64,000 bases of DNA from Panicum virgatum (taxonomy: Eukaryota; Streptophyta; Magnoliopsida; Poales; Poaceae): positions 12,641,900 through 12,705,899 of the forward strand of contig NC_053138.1 in NCBI RefSeq assembly GCF_016808335.1. Direction: 5' to 3'. This document shows, piece after piece, positions 12,520-23,640 of this stretch. The translations under genes and the position numbers were made by a program. How positions within the stretch are numbered: the stretch's first letter is position 1; each line of letters opens with the position of its first letter. The notes under the pieces were generated by a model. It made no database searches and was not told the origin of the DNA. It saw only the letters and a program-made list of their open reading frames with translations.

Positions 12520-12735
12520 AAGATTTTTGGATTTTGACACTGTAGTACTTTCGTTGTTATTTGGCAATTAATATCTAATTATGAATTAATTGGGTTTAAA
12601 AGATTCGTCTCGTGCTAATTAGTTAGACTGTGTTATTAGTTATTTTTATCGACTACATTTAGCACTTCATGTATGTGTCAAAAAATTAGATATGACGGGC
12701 ACTGTAGAAAAATTTTCAGGAACTAAACAGGGTCC
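12520..12735. mobile_element. Left-truncated Tourist-like MITE
   Basis: The right end is clear (CAGGAACTAAACAGGG) and the AGATTCGTCTCG core is present at about 12601, but no matching left end is found. Probably a truncated member of the same broad family. Confidence 0.5.
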
Positions 12736-12903
12736 AGTTCGATGCTTGTGAAGATCCAAGAGTCAATAGGAAACAGGGGAGACCGCGTATGGCAGTGCCA
12801 GGCTTCGAAATGACATGACGACAATCGACAGGTCAGGTCGGGTCCTCAGCCCCAAGCGCCGAAACACAGCAGCAGTGGTCCGTGGCATTGCCTTTGCTCC
12901 ATG

Positions 12904-13522
12904 GACTGTGTTTAGGGGGCGTTTAGTTCCACCGGCAAAAATTTTTGGAGGTCAAATCAGCATTTTAACCGGATGTCGGGAGGACTTTTCGGACACTAAT
13001 TAAAAAACTAATTTCAGAACTCACTTGGAAACCACGAGACGAATCTTTTGAGGCATTTGACCGCGTCATTAGCACATGTGGGTTACTGTAGCATTTATGG
13101 CTAATCATGCACTAATTAGGCTTAAAAGATTCGTCTCGTCATGTACATCCAAACTGTGTAATTAGTTTTGTTATTTAATTACATTTAGTGCTTCATACAT
13201 GTGTTTAAAGGGGAGGTAAAAATTTTTGGGAATTAAACGCGCCCTTAGATGAGGTGAAAAGTGGAGAAAAAGTCACATCAGTTACTGTAGCACACTGTAA
13301 CATTTTTCGTTTGTTTGTGGTAAATATTGTCCTACCATGACTTAACTAGGCTCAAAAGATTCGTCTCGCAGCGTACATCAAAACTATGCAATTAGTTTTT
13401 TTATTTAACTACATTTAGTACTCCATGCATGGGTTATTTACTATATTTAATGTTTCGATGTGATAGGAGATGTGATGGATGTGATGGAAAGTTTGAAAAT
13501 TTGGTGAGAACTAAACACACCC
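12904..13522. mobile_element. Tourist-like MITE, left arm of a palindrome, split by a later MITE
   Basis: Ends are ACTGTGTTTA and CTAAACACACCC, flanked by ATG at 12901-12903 and 13523-13525. The element is interrupted by another MITE at 12915-13243. Without it, the remaining sequence is about 290 bp and is nearly the reverse complement of 13554-13837. Two overlapping open frames on opposite strands encode nearly the same 70 residues because of this symmetry and are not genes. Confidence 0.75.
12915..13243. mobile_element. Tourist-like MITE, TSD TTA, nested in another MITE
   Basis: 329-bp element with ends GGGGGCGTTTAGTTCC / GGGAATTAAACGCGCCC and TTA duplications (12912-12914, 13244-13246). 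It sits inside the left palindrome arm, whose sequence resumes exactly after the second TTA. It closely matches the element at 62144-62459 in a PEX14 intron over almost its full length. Confidence 0.85.
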
Positions 13523-13553
13523 ATGGGCGATGCCTCCAGTTGAATAACCCATG

Positions 13554-13837
13554 GGTGTGTTTAGTTCCCACCAAATTTCCAAACTTTCCATCACATCCAT
13601 CACATCTCCTATCACATCGATACATTAAATATAGTAAATAATCCATGCATGGAGTACTAAATGTAGTTAAATAAAAAAACTAATTGCATAGTTTTGATGT
13701 ACGTTGCGAGACGAATCTTTTGAGCCTAGTTAGGTCATGGTAGGATAATATTTACCACAAACAAACGAAAAGTGCTACAATGTGCTACAGTGACTGATGT
13801 GACTTTTTCTCCTTTTCACCTCATCTAAACACAGCCC
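13554..13837. mobile_element. Tourist-like MITE, right arm of a palindrome
   Basis: 284-bp element with ends GGTGTGTTTAG / CTAAACACAGCCC, flanked by ATG (13551-13553, 13838-13840). By eye it is about 95% identical to the reverse complement of the left arm, separated by roughly 25 bases. Confidence 0.8.
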
Positions 13838-14723
13838 ATGTTGAAGTGATGATAGCAACTGGAGGCATTTATCCGTGTACTATCTTGGCAGAACAAGTCC
13901 TCTTTTTATGCATTTGAACCTATTCCTCTTATCCATTCTCGTCCAACTTTTGTGTTGGAGAGATTCCATCTCTCTCCATGAAGTTTGTTGTATCAATAGG
14001 CCTTTCAAAAGATAAAATCACTCGTCTCCGATTAGAATCAGCCATTTGATGATTACTGCTATCTGTAGCAGATAGCATACATGCATAAGCTAGCGAATTC
14101 TTTCCTGCTTCCTTTTCATGTCTAAAGAAATGGAAAAAGAAAAGGAAAAGAGACATGATGTTGCCCCAGGGATTCCCAACCCAACCAACAGAAATATTAA
14201 CTAAGGGAAAAATAAAAGAAAAGAAACACCAGGAGACTTTTCATATTCGTTGTCTTAAATGTGGGTGCTGCATAAAAAAATATAAGGGCAAAATTTAGTG
14301 CAATTATCACCTATGGCATGGTAGGGAAAACAAATGAACTTCCTATAGATGGCGATATTTTAAAACACTGTTAAATGACAGGCAGATCTTTCATCCTCAC
14401 CCAGATAATTTCATATATCAACGAGTAACCTAGCGATCTACTTTATTTTATAGCATAACTACCAACAATCAATTGACAATCTGGAACAACAACTGCGATA
14501 AAATTTTATTGAAATAAGAAACATGCCTACTTGGTTGTTCATGCAGCAAATATGTACTGATCATGTGCCCACACCGTTGGATTGTGCCGAAAGATTGGAC
14601 CGTGAAAAAAGATCTAAAGGGTTAATAACATAAAATATTCACCTATACCCCATAGTCTAGCAATTTACATTTTGCTACGCCTGTGACATTTTTCATTGTA
14701 CATATCCCAAAGAATCTAACTTA

Positions 14724-14908
14724 GGTCAGTACGAGTTTTATGAGCACAATTATTTAGACCGAGAACTAGGTAACTGAGCCAGATGAGTTTCATAGTGATT
14801 AAAATCTCCTCACATCTCATGAAACTTTATTCTTTTCTCTCCTGGGCCAGCAAAATTGATGATATTTAATATTATGAAATCCTCTATAAAACTCCATCGA
14901 GACTGGCC
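14724..14908. mobile_element. Tourist-like MITE, TSD TTA
   Basis: 185-bp element with ends GGTCAGTACGAG / CTCCATCGAGACTGGCC and TTA duplications (14721-14723, 14909-14911). It is the same family as 22128-22726 (ATGAGCACAATTATTTAGA and the 'GATGATATTTAATAT' block occur in both). Confidence 0.75.
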
Positions 14909-14959
14909 TTAGACCGCCTACAATTTTTAAGTGCGTTTGAGTCTTTTCATTTTGTGCCT

Positions 14960-14975
14960 CCCCCCCCCCCCCCCC
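14960..14975. repeat. Poly-C tract
   Basis: About 16 consecutive C residues in non-coding DNA. Confidence 0.9.
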
Positions 14976-15387
14976 AAATATGAGGTCAGAACTAGCGGGA
15001 TCAAATCCCAAACACCATCACAAATCTTGGACAAGACATTAGTACATTACATTGCCGTCGCTAAATTTCTTGAAATGTGTTATTTTACACTATTTTTTCC
15101 TTAAACAAACGCTCATCTAATATGGAGGGATGTTTGAGTTGATGCAATATTGGCATGTATGCGTGATGCGTGCCTCAATAAAGTAGCACACACTGCAATG
15201 CCATTGTAAAATACTATCAGTGGATGCCGACACAGCCAAAGTCGTTTTCTTCTAAGCTCAATTTATTTAGTTCTCGAGCGGCTTTGGTGCCTACTATTTT
15301 GCTGAAAAAAAAACAATGTACACCTTGTTTCAGTTTGCCTTGGAGGCTGGCTTTTGTAGTTTTGTTTGTCCAGGTCCTTGCGGAATA

Positions 15388-15964
15388 CAGGGATTTTTTT
15401 ACCGACCGGTCCCCTGAAACCGCCGGGGTTCGGTTCCGGTAAACCAGACCGGTTTGACCGGAAACCGATAAAAACTAGTCAAATTCAAATTTCAAACTAT
15501 AGATGCCAGTTCAATTGGTTTCCACCGGTTAGCTAACCGGTTTGACCGGTAAATCGATCCGGTTTGAGTGGAAACTAGTCCGTTGAACAAAAAAACCGAC
15601 TTTAGTTCAAAATTTGAATTTTTGTATAACATATTTTTAGCTTAAATGAACCCTCCAACCATCTTTTGTACTACTTTTACATTAATATAATGTATAATAT
15701 ATTTTATATTATATTTGTATACTTTTGTATGCACGTTTTTTATTTAACTTTAAATGCCCGCAAAGTATACTAAATGAATGAATATTTGAAAAAATTTAAC
15801 ACTATTAGATTCGTCGCAACTTGAAGTATTTTTAAATTCTTTTAGAATTTTATCATTTTTTTAAATTCAAATTCAAATTTTAAATTTGGGCCGATTTGAA
15901 ACTGCCCCAAACCAGAACCGGTACGACCGGCTACCGCGGTATCCGGTCGGTAAATTTAACCCTG
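15388..15964. mobile_element. Non-autonomous hAT-type element, 8-bp TSD
   Basis: 577-bp element with ends CAGGGATT and AACCCTG. Subterminal TTTACCGACCGG is repeated in inverted form at the other end. Flanks are GCGGAATA (15380-15387) and GCGGAAGA (15965-15972), an 8-bp duplication with one mismatch, typical of hAT. Many ACCGGT/CCGGTT words lie near the termini. The middle is A/T-rich and non-coding. Confidence 0.7.
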
Positions 15965-16229
15965 GCGGAAGACCGGAAGAGAGCGGTTTGCAATGCTGGC
16001 TGACCGCTGACGTTGCGAACCGTCCAAGGCGCGGAAAAGGGTGATCGGTTACGGGGGTGTCCGAGGGAAATGCGCCAACGCCAGTACTAAAATGAGACAA
16101 GGGTTTTGTACAAGGGGCTCGATGCAAAATACCACGCAAGCTCCCGCCGCATCGATCTGGCCCGTTGCTTCCGCATCGTGCGGGCGTGGATGGACGGCGC
16201 CACGGCCGCACCTCCCCTGAGGTGCTCGT

Positions 16230-16388
16230 AGGCTAGCGCCCGACCCGAGCTCTTCCCTCGCCTCTCCTCTCTCTTATCTCTCCGGGCTCCGGCCTTCCCC
16301 TTCCTCGTGGCGACGGCTGCGCGGGCGAGCGGCGCCATCCTCGGCCAGGTCTTCGTCGGGCCCGGCGCCGGCGACGAGTACCCACCAG
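16230..16388 (+). other. Leader exon of the uncharacterised gene at 16.6 kb
   Basis: Probable first exon (start approximate) ending at a good donor, CCACCAG|GTACGCC. It is followed by a GC-rich intron with a telo-box (AAACCCTAA, 16455-16463), and the next exon starts at 16608 after TTTTTCAG. The frame that joins in phase to the main ATG is open across the exon but contains no ATG; a GTG at 16307 would give VATAARASGAILGQ. The 3' part resembles the first exon near 47.4 kb in both DNA and potential peptide. Confidence 0.5.
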
Positions 16389-16639
16389 GTACGCCGCGCT
16401 TCCATTCCGTCCCACCACCGCCCCCTCCCCCGCCCGCGCGAAACCGAGCTCCCCAAACCCTAATGCGAGTTGTTTTTATTCGGATCTGACCCGGCTGCAA
16501 GATCCGCCCCTGATCTTGCTGTCCGGCGCTTTCGCTACGCTAATCCGATCGACACCGCACCTGGTGCTCTCGCCGCTGAGCGATTTCATCTCGCCTCTGT
16601 TTTTCAGGAGCCACTCTACTTGAGGAGTCCGCTGGGGAC

Positions 16640-18026
16640 ATGGAACACTACATGATGAGGCTCGGCGCGGGGGGCGGCCAGCAGCTCTCCAGGGTAGAGC
16701 CGATCCCCGACCGAAGGTCGAGGTTTTGGCAGATGGATGCGCATGCGCAGCCTGGGGCTCGGATAGACCTCATCTGCCCTCAGCCTCGCCGCGCCTCCCG
16801 CCCGCCCTTCCTCATGGACTCGCTCAATAGACCCAGCCCCAAGCCTAACGGGTTAGTTCTTTCTTGTCTCCTCTGCCCACCACGTACTTGCATGGACCTC
16901 GGATTTTTTAATTCTAGGCTACTGTTAGTTGATTTATCTAAAATTGTGGTACCTGCTGGATGCCATAGGTTGCATGTTTGTGTAATGATTTTTAGTGTCA
17001 ATTGGTAGGGCATAGGCTGCATGCTTGCTTACCTGCTAGATTTTGAACGCCAATTGGTTGGGCGTTACTTGCGTATGCTGATAGCGAGGACAGCAGATAT
17101 AGTATCGTTATGCATATGCAAGCTTGCTTCAAATTTATGATGCAGTATAACGCGACAAATGTTGTGAGATACGTTCACACTAGCTGCGTGCGGATAGGGT
17201 TACATGTGGCGACAAAGGGTACTCATTCAGGCAGTATTTCACACATGTCCGTTACAAGCTTTCGTCAGATTTGGCAACAAAAGCAGGTGATTTATGCTAT
17301 ATAGTGTTGCACGTGCTGCTCAACATACCTGTTGATAGACTGCTTTATGTCGCAAAGTCTTAATTGCAATCGTGCACATTTATTAGCGAGGCGAACTGGA
17401 AACGTTGGGTGCGGTTACATATACTGGTAAAGTAGGTAATAATCACTGGATAGGATTTCATATTTTGCATAGTCCGTTTCAAATCACTGAATGTACGATT
17501 GGCAAACTTGGATGCTTGACAGTTGCAGCAGCCAAGCAAAAGACTGGCCCTTTTTCTGACAGTGTGTGTTCTGTGATGGCAGGGCACTCCCAGTGTATAG
17601 AGCGGACTCCGCTTGTGATATCCTTGACCTCATCCTTAACAAGGTATAAGTGGTTTTCTTGGTATTGAAAATTTAGAGACTTCATGTTTTTGGGCAGTAT
17701 CGTATTCTTCTGGATATCTGGAGTGATGGACAACTTTCTCTCCCCTGTTTCAGAATGACCCTGATGTGGATACTGATTCAAGCAGCCAGGCGGGCTTTTT
17801 CTGTGGCTCGCCTCCTGTGCGCACTAACAACCCTGTTATCCATGACCCACTGTTTGGTAAGAAAACCCCATCCTTTTCTCCTCTAGGGAGCTCTTTCGGC
17901 AAAATGGGAGCTGGAAGAGTTGAGGTAGGTTCTCCGTCTTGTGGGGCGAGCAGCCCAAAAGTAAGAATCGAAGGTTTTGCTTGCGGGAACAAAGAGCCCA
18001 CCAACTGTGCAGTTACATTTGCCTGA
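16640..18026 (+). CDS. Conserved uncharacterised plant protein, 181 residues
   Basis: Three coding exons, 16640-16851, 17583-17643 and 17754-18026, total 546 nt with consistent phase (stop TGA). The second coding exon starts inside the exon whose acceptor is at 16608. I do not recognise a named domain. Features: an N-terminal charged segment (MEHYMMRLGAGGG), a middle VYRADSACDILDLILN that could be a short helix, then GFFCGSPPVRTNNPVIHDP followed by a Gly/Ser-rich C-terminus containing GSPSCGASSPKVRIEGF. The GSPP...NP and KVRIEGF pattern recalls small uncharacterised plant proteins I have seen annotated as hypothetical; that is recollection, not a search. No signal peptide or membrane segment is evident. 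The start is the first ATG in frame, in a good context (GGGGACATGG). Its leader exon resembles that of the SnRK1 beta-3 gene. Confidence 0.8.
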
Positions 18027-19355
18027 GCATTTGATGATCCCCATTGACCCTAATGCTATTTTGCACCCTCACAACCTGTACATTGTCCAGCCCGCCTGAG
18101 GATATAACTAGTTTCTTTCTATAAGCTGCTAGCTGCTCATTCAAGAGCTGAGTCAGAGTCTTGAGTCCAGTGCCTGATGCCCTTGCGGTTGTGGCTTTTG
18201 AAACTGCACAATCGCAGGGAGCAGAGGTTTCGAATGTACATATGAGTTGTTTGTTGTACCCAGTAGATGTTGTATGTCTAGTAGATGCAGTAAGGTTGGG
18301 TCCATGTGTCGGTGTCTGTAAATACCGTGGTACATTTGGATTTAAGTTGAAATATGAAATTTATCTTATTCTGTTGGTGCGCTCTTCATTGGTTATGAAT
18401 CATGAGCATATCGTGATGCTGCTGCAACAATAGTAGTACCTTTTTCTTTTCGAAAGACACAATAGTGGTACCTGAAGAGGCGGCATCTGAAATTCTTAAT
18501 GTCTGTTTTATGTGGCTCTGTAGTGTGTGAGGCAAATGCCTCGAGGGCGTGGGTTAGAGATGCTAGATGCGGTTTCGTTTTCCTGGTCTGGGATTGGCAA
18601 AATACAAAATGTTAATTCCTGTGTTTTGCTAGTTTGGGCTTGGCAGCTACTTGTATCATTCAAGTTGGTATGTACCTTATCAAAACAGTATTATATCTGT
18701 GTATGGTATGATTTTTGCGCAAAAGCAAAAAGGTTTTTCCTTTTGAGAAAGTCCAGGAAGTAGTAAAGAAGAATCTCTGCCGGCCCGCCCGTCCTGCCCT
18801 GCCCCTTACAGAGCTAGCTTTTGTCCCTATCGATCATGTGAAAGAATCGAGTGAAAGAAACGTGCGTGCGCAGGGAAGACAAGAAGTTACGACCGTTAAC
18901 CCTTGCCCCTTGGTGTCATCAGCAGGTATGATCCGTTTCCTGAAATTCCTAGGACGCAAGCAGAGAGCATTTGCAACAACATAGTTGTACATAATTTACA
19001 ACAGCCAATGGTACTGGACATGGGAAGAGATTTACAAATGGAATAAAGAATGGCGTGCTATGTCAATCAATTTACAAATGAACCAATACAAGAACATCAA
19101 CCTAAATGATCTGAGTCATTCAACTAGCTTGCTGCTTGCATGTACATGAACAGGTAACTGAATCAGGTGCTTGGATGAAACGAATCATTGATCTGTACAA
19201 ATGAATCCAATTAGTCGATGGACCGATCGAATGGATCTTCGATTTAGTATGCTGCGACTGCGAGCTGGGGAAAAGATGGACCGAGCTCAAATCTGTCAGC
19301 TCCATGTTTTCCCCAAGCACAGCACGGTTGCAAGCATCATGCAGTAGGGCATCCA
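18027..19355. other. Convergent 3' region, no further gene seen
   Basis: Between the stop codons of the 181-residue protein gene and the NEN-type gene. It presumably holds the 3' UTRs. I see no repeat with clear ends, no RNA gene and no coding exon here. Confidence 0.5.
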
Positions 19356-20415
19356 TTATCTGAGGATGGCCCTGGAGTGCCTGAGGATCATGTGGAAAGG
19401 CGTCACCGCCGTTGGGCGCCTGGGCGGCCTGGCGCTCAATGCTGCTGGAGCAGCAGCGGCTTCTGCCACCGGCTTATTGCTGGTGGCGTTGGCCGCCCTC
19501 CCCACCGGCTTGCCCAGGCTATCCCGCTTGCCGCCGCTCTTGTGAGCAGTGCCAGCCGCCGGCACGGCCTTCACAGGGGCGAAGGGTAGCTTGGTCTGCG
19601 ACATGGCGGGCCGGTGATGAGCGGCGGAGGCGGTGGAGCCGCTCCTCCTGGTGACGGCGCCGTCGCGGCCAGCCAGCTGCATGGCCTGCGGCAGGGTGGA
19701 CTCGAGCAGCAGGACGGTGGCGCAGTGCTTGAGCACCTCGAGGTTCATGCGCGCGTCGTCCAGGCTGCGGTGCTTCTGCGTGCCGATGCCGAAGTAGGTG
19801 GCCAGGGTGGCCATCTTGAGGTCGCCGGCGCGGCGGCCGAACTCGGCGGCCAGCACGTTGAGGGAGTCGATCACGCCGGCGGGCTCCGGCGCCGGGCGGC
19901 CGATGTCGGCGAACGCCTCCCGGAGGCGCGGGCAGTCGAAGCGCTGGATGTTGTGGCCGGCCCACACGCGGCCTGCAGTGCATGTCCGGCAGACAGCAGG
20001 TTTCAATTCGTGCGTCAGAGGCCGGAAAGCTAATTAATTACTAATAGGCGAAGCTGATGTCGTCGACGCAGCAACATATATAGGGCAAATCCCCAATGGA
20101 AGGAGGAAGAGGGAGAAGAAATTAAAGGAGGCGTATGCATGTACCGTCGAGGATTTCGAATATCTTGTCGGCCACCTCCCGGAAGGTGGGCGCGGAGGCG
20201 ATGGCCTCGACGTCCGTGAAGCGCCTGGAGACGGCGGAGAGGTCCCCCGGGCGGATGAGCGTCTCGTAGCTGGCCACCTCGACGAGCTTCCTGGGGCACA
20301 CGAGGATGGCGCCGAACTCGAGCAGCCACCACCGGCCCGCCGGCGACGGCGCCGTCGTCTCCACGTCGAAGAAGACGATCTCGCTCATCCTCCTGTTATT
20401 ACCGCTACCGTTCAT
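19356..20415 (-). CDS. NEN-type DEDDh exonuclease, short form
   Basis: DnaQ-like 3'-5' exonuclease related to Arabidopsis NEN1-4, which act in nuclear breakdown during sieve-element maturation downstream of NAC45/86. Two exons, 20415-20145 and 19972-19356, 888 nt, 295 residues. All DEDDh motifs are visible: ExoI IVFFDVETT (Asp, Glu), ExoII WAGHNIQRFD, ExoIII HRSLDDARMN. The intron follows KIFEILDG, immediately before RVWAGHN. The exonuclease domain occupies about residues 12-180. The remainder is Ala/Pro-rich and low complexity (AAAAPAALSARPPRRP). Arabidopsis NENs are much longer and carry a second C-terminal region; here it is missing, so this is either a short paralogue or a truncated gene. 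The start is the first ATG (MNGSGNNRR); a second Met (MSEIVFFD) is 9 codons later. Confidence 0.9.
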
Positions 20416-20453
20416 ATGGATCAACCGGATGCCGTCACGTCGTCTATCAAGGA

Positions 20454-20471
20454 AGCAGCAGCAGCAGCAGC
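20454..20471. repeat. (GCA)n microsatellite
   Basis: Short GCA run about 40 bases upstream of the NEN-type start codon, in the probable 5' UTR or promoter. Confidence 0.8.
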
Positions 20472-20573
20472 TGGTCTAATACTCGATCTAATCTGGGACG
20501 CACAAGTTGTTGCTCTTCCTTCTACTTGTCCCTATCGAATGATCTCTGGACCCTGGAACCTGGATGGAAATGG

Positions 20574-20605
20574 GATGGAATGGAATGGAATGGAATGGAA
20601 TGGAA
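20574..20605. repeat. (TGGAA)n microsatellite
   Basis: About six TGGAA units in the upstream region of the NEN-type gene. Confidence 0.85.
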
Positions 20606-21047
20606 ATGGGTTGTTGGTTGATCTCCGTGCTCTTTCGTCGTACCGTTGCATATATACATATGCATCAAAGCCGATCGACGATAGGAGAGGGGATGCGAAT
20701 ATTTGCATGCGTCGGTGGTGGAGGTTAGCAGTGCCCGCCTTGGCTCGCTTGCAGCTCAAGTTGTGCTCTCTCTCCTTGCTTCTCTGGCGCCTGGCGGCGG
20801 CGGCCTCGCACGCATTGCCACATTCATTTCGTGCGCTTTCCTGCTTGCTTGCTTTGTTGCGGTCTGATCGAATGCGGCGGAGTCTTCCCTTTGCAATGCT
20901 CCGACAGCTAACAGTGCGTGCAAGCAAGGCCCAAACAAACCCAAAAGCTTAACGCCTTAACCCATGGAGCGAGGCAACCTGCGGCTGCATGCCCTAGATC
21001 GCCGGCAAAGCCTTGCAGCCCCCCCCGGCGGTGTTTAATTTCGTCTC

Positions 21048-21069
21048 AGCTAGCTAGCTAGCTAGCTAG
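21048..21069. repeat. (AGCT)n microsatellite
   Basis: Self-complementary AGCT run of about 22 bases. Confidence 0.9.
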
Positions 21070-22127
21070 TAAATCTAGCGGATGCATCGGATCGGATCCG
21101 AGCATGCATCACGCTTGGCTGACGATTTCTAGTAGACAAAAAAAATCAGCAACTCCTAACAATGCGATCTTTTTTTTAGAAAAAAATATCAGGCCGGATT
21201 TTTCTTTTCCCAGCATCGAATAGAACATGCTGAACAAGGTCTTCTTCAAACGAAAACTTGAAAAAAAAGATGCCTTATTATATTCTGACACGGCACGGCC
21301 GGGACGACGTCCATGCGATACATATATTGTTTTGTGTTGTGAAGCGAGGTTTCACCGTGCAGTTTAGCTTATTGTTAATTAGTTCGTTATAGAGATCATC
21401 ATCGATCGATCTGTTGCCTTTAATTTTGCTCGCTTGTTGCATGTGCAAGCAAAGCGAGCATCTCCATCGGTCTCTATTTCTCTAATAAACTGATAATATT
21501 ATGAATAAATTCCAGCAGATCCTTAAAATCTCTCCATTTCTCAATATTTCACTCCAAATACCCTCAAATAAAAGAAGAATTTTGGTTCTCCCAATATATT
21601 AATTGTATTGGGAGAAGTTTATTGGAGAACTGTAAAAATATCTTTCTCAATAATCTACAAAAGTAGTATTAGAATATTTCAATATTATTTTATTGCGGGA
21701 TGTTTACTGGGGAACCGTCAAAGATCTCTTGCAAATTGCCTGCCGAAGATCCCCGCGACTTTAATTCAGGTAGGTCGATGCATGCAGGGGATAAGTCAGC
21801 CCGGGGGAGGACACAAATATTCTCTTCTCCGCCATGGAAGGGAGGGGAAGGGAATTGAAGCAAAGCAAGCAAACTTTATTTGGAGAGGGAAGAAAGTAGT
21901 GTTTGCTTCCGTGAGTGCAGGGGTCGCCGTTCTACCCACGCAACCTGCCCGCCCTTGCTAGTAGATTCCGCCGTGGTTGATTCCGCTAATTAAACTTGTG
22001 AGAATTTGACCAAGCAAGGCTTCTTTGCTTCCGGCCAGTAATAAGGGGGGTAATAAAGAGAATCAAAGTAGCTCCGCAAGGGGATGCATGGGAATGCGGA
22101 ATATGTATCTAGTTACCGTACTCCTTA

Positions 22128-22726
22128 GTTGGAGTTTTATAGGCACAATTATTTAGATTGAGAACTAGATAACTGTGACAGAGTTTTATGCTCCTCATAT
22201 CTTATGAAACTTCATCCTTCTCTCTTCTAGCCATGTCCAGTGGCGGAGCGTAATGGAGGCAAAACTGGGCCCCGGCCCCCCCTTGTTTCGCGCTCACCTT
22301 GCCTGTCCCTTGCTCTCCGGCAGTCCGGCAGATGCTGTGCTCACTGGGCGCCACCGCAAGGAACGCGGGAGAAGATGAACGGATGGCTAGGGCAGTGTCT
22401 TCACGTGCTGCGAAGGGGTATGTGGGCTAGATGGGCTGTGAGTACATTAGTTAGTTAGCAATTACATGAGCCCAACAAACAACATGTATCATTGCAGCCC
22501 AACTGAAATAATGATGGTCAAGCGCATGCAATCTAGCCATTGGCTCGACGCTTCGTTCTTGACAGGCCTGGTTCTTGATCCGTTCGGTGAATGTGATGGG
22601 CAATAGTTGATAGCAATCCATGTCGCCCCCCTTGGTTTACTTCCACGCTCCGCCACTGGCCATGTCAGCAAAATTAATGATATTTAATATCATAAAACCA
22701 TTCGTAAAACTCTATTGAAACTGACC
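22128..22726. mobile_element. Tourist-like MITE split by a hAT element
   Basis: Ends GTTGGAGTTTTAT / ATTGAAACTGACC with TTA duplications (22125-22127, 22727-22729). It is the same family as 14724-14908, but interrupted at GCCATGTC by a 421-bp element. Removing that insertion leaves about 170 bp, close to the sibling's length. Confidence 0.8.
22238..22658. mobile_element. Non-autonomous hAT element nested in a MITE
   Basis: 421 bp with 13-bp inverted ends CAGTGGCGGAGCG / CGCTCCGCCACTG and a perfect 8-bp duplication GCCATGTC (22230-22237, 22659-22666). Terminus type and duplication length are those of hAT. No transposase frame. Confidence 0.9.
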
Positions 22727-23478
22727 TTACAATACCTAGATAATCCCCACCTGCAAATTAGTAGGGTCTTATTGTTAATACCCAATCAAGCTGAGCTCAC
22801 TTCCTTACGGTACTAAACCTGCAGATTAATTTCACGTGTTTTCTTTTATTAAGTATCCTGCGTCTCAAACTCTCCAATGACCTACTGCTCGCGCTGCTAG
22901 CCTGCCTAACGGGTAGAGGTGGTAAAGGGCTCTAAATTTTGGTCTGAAAAAATTTAAGGGCTGGGCCCTAAAAGAATTGAGCTCTAATCTTATATAATTT
23001 TGAGCTGGATAATTTAAAGATTTTGTTGGGATGTGAAGAGACCACTAGTGTCATGACCCATTATCACCCCTACTCACAAGGCCGGCCCATTTTCTTTGAG
23101 GTCATATATCATCATAATTGTCCTATGTGGTCTCTCATATCTACAGCACAATTATATTCATGCGACAACATCTTTAATTTAGCACGATCTGCTCATCCAT
23201 GGGATGAGCCAAGCAAATCCTGAGGTCAAAGGACAACTATTTTCAGCTGGTCAACATGTATAAATGGAATATAAAAACACATAAAACCTAATGTAAAATG
23301 TTAGACTGTAAAGAAATGAGATGCTTCATTTCTAAAATGACGTACAAGAGGCTTTTAGCTAATTGCATTGCTTTTACAGACTGCAACATTTTCCAACACT
23401 GCTACCACCTAAACTAAGCCAACAGCTAAATGCATCTTGATGTTGTTTCCTTACCCAGCTAGTGCAGTACAGATCGGG

Positions 23479-23640
23479 CTAAGTAAATATAACCGACAAC
23501 CGAACTGAACTGAACGAACTAAGAATCAGAATCGAAAAAATCAGAACCGAAAATTCGGTTTCTATTTCTCAGAAACCAAATTTACTCGGTTAGTCGGTTC
23601 GGTTCACCGAGAACGGTAAACATTCGGCCCATTAATTCAT
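23479..23640. mobile_element. hAT-type terminal fragment (CGGTTCGGTT-rich)
   Basis: Stretch dense in ACCGAA/CGGTTC words (AACCGAACTG, GGTTCGGTTC). These are typical of subterminal regions of grass hAT-like elements, and the element at 15.4 kb has a comparable layout. I cannot define both ends. Confidence 0.35.

Noticed and set aside
13429..13646. Two 70-residue frames on opposite strands with nearly the same sequence
   Set aside because: An artefact of the MITE palindrome: each strand reads the same inverted repeat.
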